DNA of 6,829 nt from JAJYSO01 sp964495935 (lineage in GTDB: Bacteria; Bacteroidota; Bacteroidia; Flavobacteriales; Flavobacteriaceae): the NCBI GenBank assembly GCA_964495935.1, contig CAZBXQ010000108.1, forward strand, positions 1-6,829, given 5' to 3'. The position numbers were made by a program, and so were the translations under genes. The notes below the pieces were generated by a model, which saw only the letters and a list, made by a program, of their open reading frames with translations, was not told where the DNA came from and did no database searches. This document shows positions 6,025 through 6,829 of the stretch, piece by piece (the first letter of the stretch is position 1; each line of letters opens with the position of its first letter).

Positions 6025-6698
6025 AGCCATTAAAAGTGTTTATAAGCGGCCAAAAATATTTTGGCGGGGCAGTGTTTGACCTCTGTCGAAAATTGGAAAG
6101 GGTGGAGATTGTAGGGGTTTGCACCCCCGTCGGAGATCAGTACCTGGGCCACAAGGCGCAATTACATGAAGTGCCCATTGTTCCGGCGGGCTCCCTCAAT
6201 GGCGACACGATGCCCGAGGGTGTGGATTTGGGGATTACGGCCCACTCCTTTGACTATATTGGGAAACGAACGCGGTATAAGGCCCGGCTGGGGTGGATCG
6301 GGTATCATCCCAGCCTATTGCCCCGGCACCGTGGGCGGGCGTCTGTGGAATGGGCCATCCGGATGCGAGACGTGGTGACCGGGGGGACAATCTTCTGGCT
6401 AAACGCCGGGATTGACCGTGGAGATATCGCCTATCAGGATTGGTGTTGGATTCCTCCGGAACTATACGCTTTACCGCCCAAGGAGGCGGCGGCCAAGCTG
6501 TGGCGGTCGGAGCTACTGCCTATCGGGCTGGAGCTAATGGAGCGAGCCCTGCACGATATCGCCAAAGGAATCATCAAGAAGACCCCGCAGCGGGCAGCGG
6601 TGAGTACCTTTGAGCCGGATACAAACGTCAAAGATATCTACCGGCCGGACCTTTTGATGCTCCCAGAGCAGGGCACACGGGACTCCTGGTATGATTGA
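6021..6698 (+). CDS. Formyltransferase-fold protein (phage-type)
   Basis: A 225-residue protein of the formyl_trans_N fold shared by PurN, Fmt and ArnA. That fold normally uses 10-formyltetrahydrofolate to formylate an amine. An alpha/beta nucleotide-binding-like start (KVFISGQKYFGGAVFDLCRK, then IVGVCTP) leads to YHPSLLPRHRGRASVEWAI (residues 95-113) and TGGTIFWLNAGIDRGDIAYQ (120-139). H96 and D132 lie 36 residues apart, as do H110 and D146 of E. coli Fmt. The Asn expected two residues before the His is Gly94, so catalysis or chemistry may differ. The C-terminal segment (LWRSELLPIGLELMERAL, PQRAAVSTFEPD, YRPDLLML) is not the Fmt C-terminal tRNA-binding domain, and the protein is shorter than Fmt. 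Its ATG overlaps the GNAT stop by 4 nt and a strong terminator follows, so it is the last gene of the operon. Probably it acts with the ABC-GNAT protein on a nucleobase or small molecule; the substrate is unknown. Confidence 0.8.
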   Translation: MKPLKVFISGQKYFGGAVFDLCRKLERVEIVGVCTPVGDQYLGHKAQLHEVPIVPAGSLNGDTMPEGVDLGITAHSFDYIGKRTRYKARLGWIGYHPSLLPRHRGRASVEWAIRMRDVVTGGTIFWLNAGIDRGDIAYQDWCWIPPELYALPPKEAAAKLWRSELLPIGLELMERALHDIAKGIIKKTPQRAAVSTFEPDTNVKDIYRPDLLMLPEQGTRDSWYD

Positions 6699-6705
6699 CA
6701 AGGAG

Positions 6706-6732
6706 AACGCCCCTGACGGATTTGGGGGCGTT
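6706..6732 (+). terminator. Rho-independent-type terminator after the formyltransferase
   Basis: AACGCCCC (6706-6713) pairs perfectly with GGGGCGTT (6725-6732) around an 11-nt loop, beginning 7 nt after the TGA. T/A-rich sequence with broken T runs follows (TTTAAATTGATTTT). The G+C-rich stem and its position at the operon end make it a credible terminator, although the T tract is not continuous. Confidence 0.72.
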
Positions 6733-6740
6733 TAAATTGA

Positions 6741-6770
6741 TTTTAACTGCAGATTAAAACGTGATTAAAA
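6741..6770. repeat. Short phased and inverted A/T repeats
   Basis: TTTTAA (6741-6746) and TTAAAA (6754-6759) form an inverted repeat with a 7-nt spacer. GATTAAAA occurs at 6752-6759 and again at 6763-6770, exactly 11 bp apart (about one helical turn). Such spacing can mark protein-binding sites, but the units are short and A/T-rich, so chance is possible. Confidence 0.3.
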
Positions 6771-6782
6771 AAAGCTGGGGAG

Positions 6783-6820
6783 TGTATATTTGGTTTTAAA
6801 AAAATGTATATTTCGATTTT
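6783..6820. repeat. Two 22-bp-spaced TGTATATTT direct repeats
   Basis: TGTATATTT starts at 6783 and again at 6805, a spacing of 22 bp. The similarity continues so that 13 of the first 15 bases agree. They lie in non-coding A/T-rich sequence after the last terminator, ten bases or fewer from the window end. In Mu-like phages, transposase-binding sites of about 22 bp are repeated near the genome ends, so these may be part of a right end. They could instead be regulator sites. Confidence 0.45.
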
Positions 6821-6829
6821 GGGATTATA

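Noticed and set aside
6021..6698. Methionyl-tRNA formyltransferase (fmt)
   Set aside because: It is shorter than Fmt, lacks the tRNA-binding C-terminal domain, has Gly for the catalytic Asn, and sits in a phage operon rather than beside def-type genes.
6785..6792. TATATTTG matching the Bacteroidetes -7 promoter element TAnnTTTG
   Set aside because: No TTG-type -33 element lies at the needed distance upstream and no gene follows within the window; it also coincides with the direct repeat.

Overview
The window looks like part of a tailed phage or prophage of a Bacteroidetes-type host. It carries a run of tail-fibre/receptor-binding genes on the + strand and then, after an assembly gap, a two-gene accessory operon. 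Three things suggest Bacteroidetes. The tail-fibre wording is typical of that group (an NISGNELQGVLL-like N-terminal motif, LTSTDSEKTLSAKQGKVL, TKAGYIRIATQAEVN, TFPEKSGTVAL). The FN3-like domains are of the kind common there. Start codons lack strong Shine-Dalgarno sequences and sit behind A/T-rich leaders. Host and phage assignments are from remembered family patterns, not a search.

Bases 1-4916 hold four tightly packed + strand genes. The first is a tail-fibre protein whose reading frame is open to the left edge, so its start lies outside the window. The second joins a carbohydrate-binding-like beta-sandwich to two FN3-like domains. The third is another modular tail fibre. The fourth is a tail-tip/host-specificity-like protein with an abrupt GTG start. 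Spacings are 1, 2 and 9 nt, so this is one late operon, ending at a weak hairpin near 4924-4942. Strong drops in G+C inside genes 1 and 3 mark swapped receptor-binding modules.

Bases 4972-5071 are exactly 100 N, a nominal scaffold gap. The true distance, and even contiguity, between the halves is not proven.

Bases 5072-6698 encode the C-terminal part of an ABC-type ATPase, a GNAT acetyltransferase-like domain, and a formyltransferase-fold protein. ATPase and GNAT match the two halves of the known ABC-ATPase/acetyltransferase fusion family (COG2401-like). Here they are in different frames, joined by a -1 shift at A AAA AAG, with a 9-bp hairpin 11 nt downstream. This is either a programmed frameshift or a one-base loss in an A tract. 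The GNAT stop overlaps the formyltransferase start (ATGA). The formyltransferase keeps the His and Asp of the usual catalytic triad but has Gly in place of Asn. A good rho-independent terminator follows.

The last ~100 bases are A/T-rich and hold two TGTATATTT direct repeats 22 bp apart. The order tail fibres, GNAT-type modification gene, terminator, repeats recalls the right end of phage Mu (tail fibres, then mom). The main hypothesis is a Mom-like DNA-modification or other anti-restriction cassette (ABC-GNAT plus formyltransferase) near the right end of a Mu-like transposable phage.
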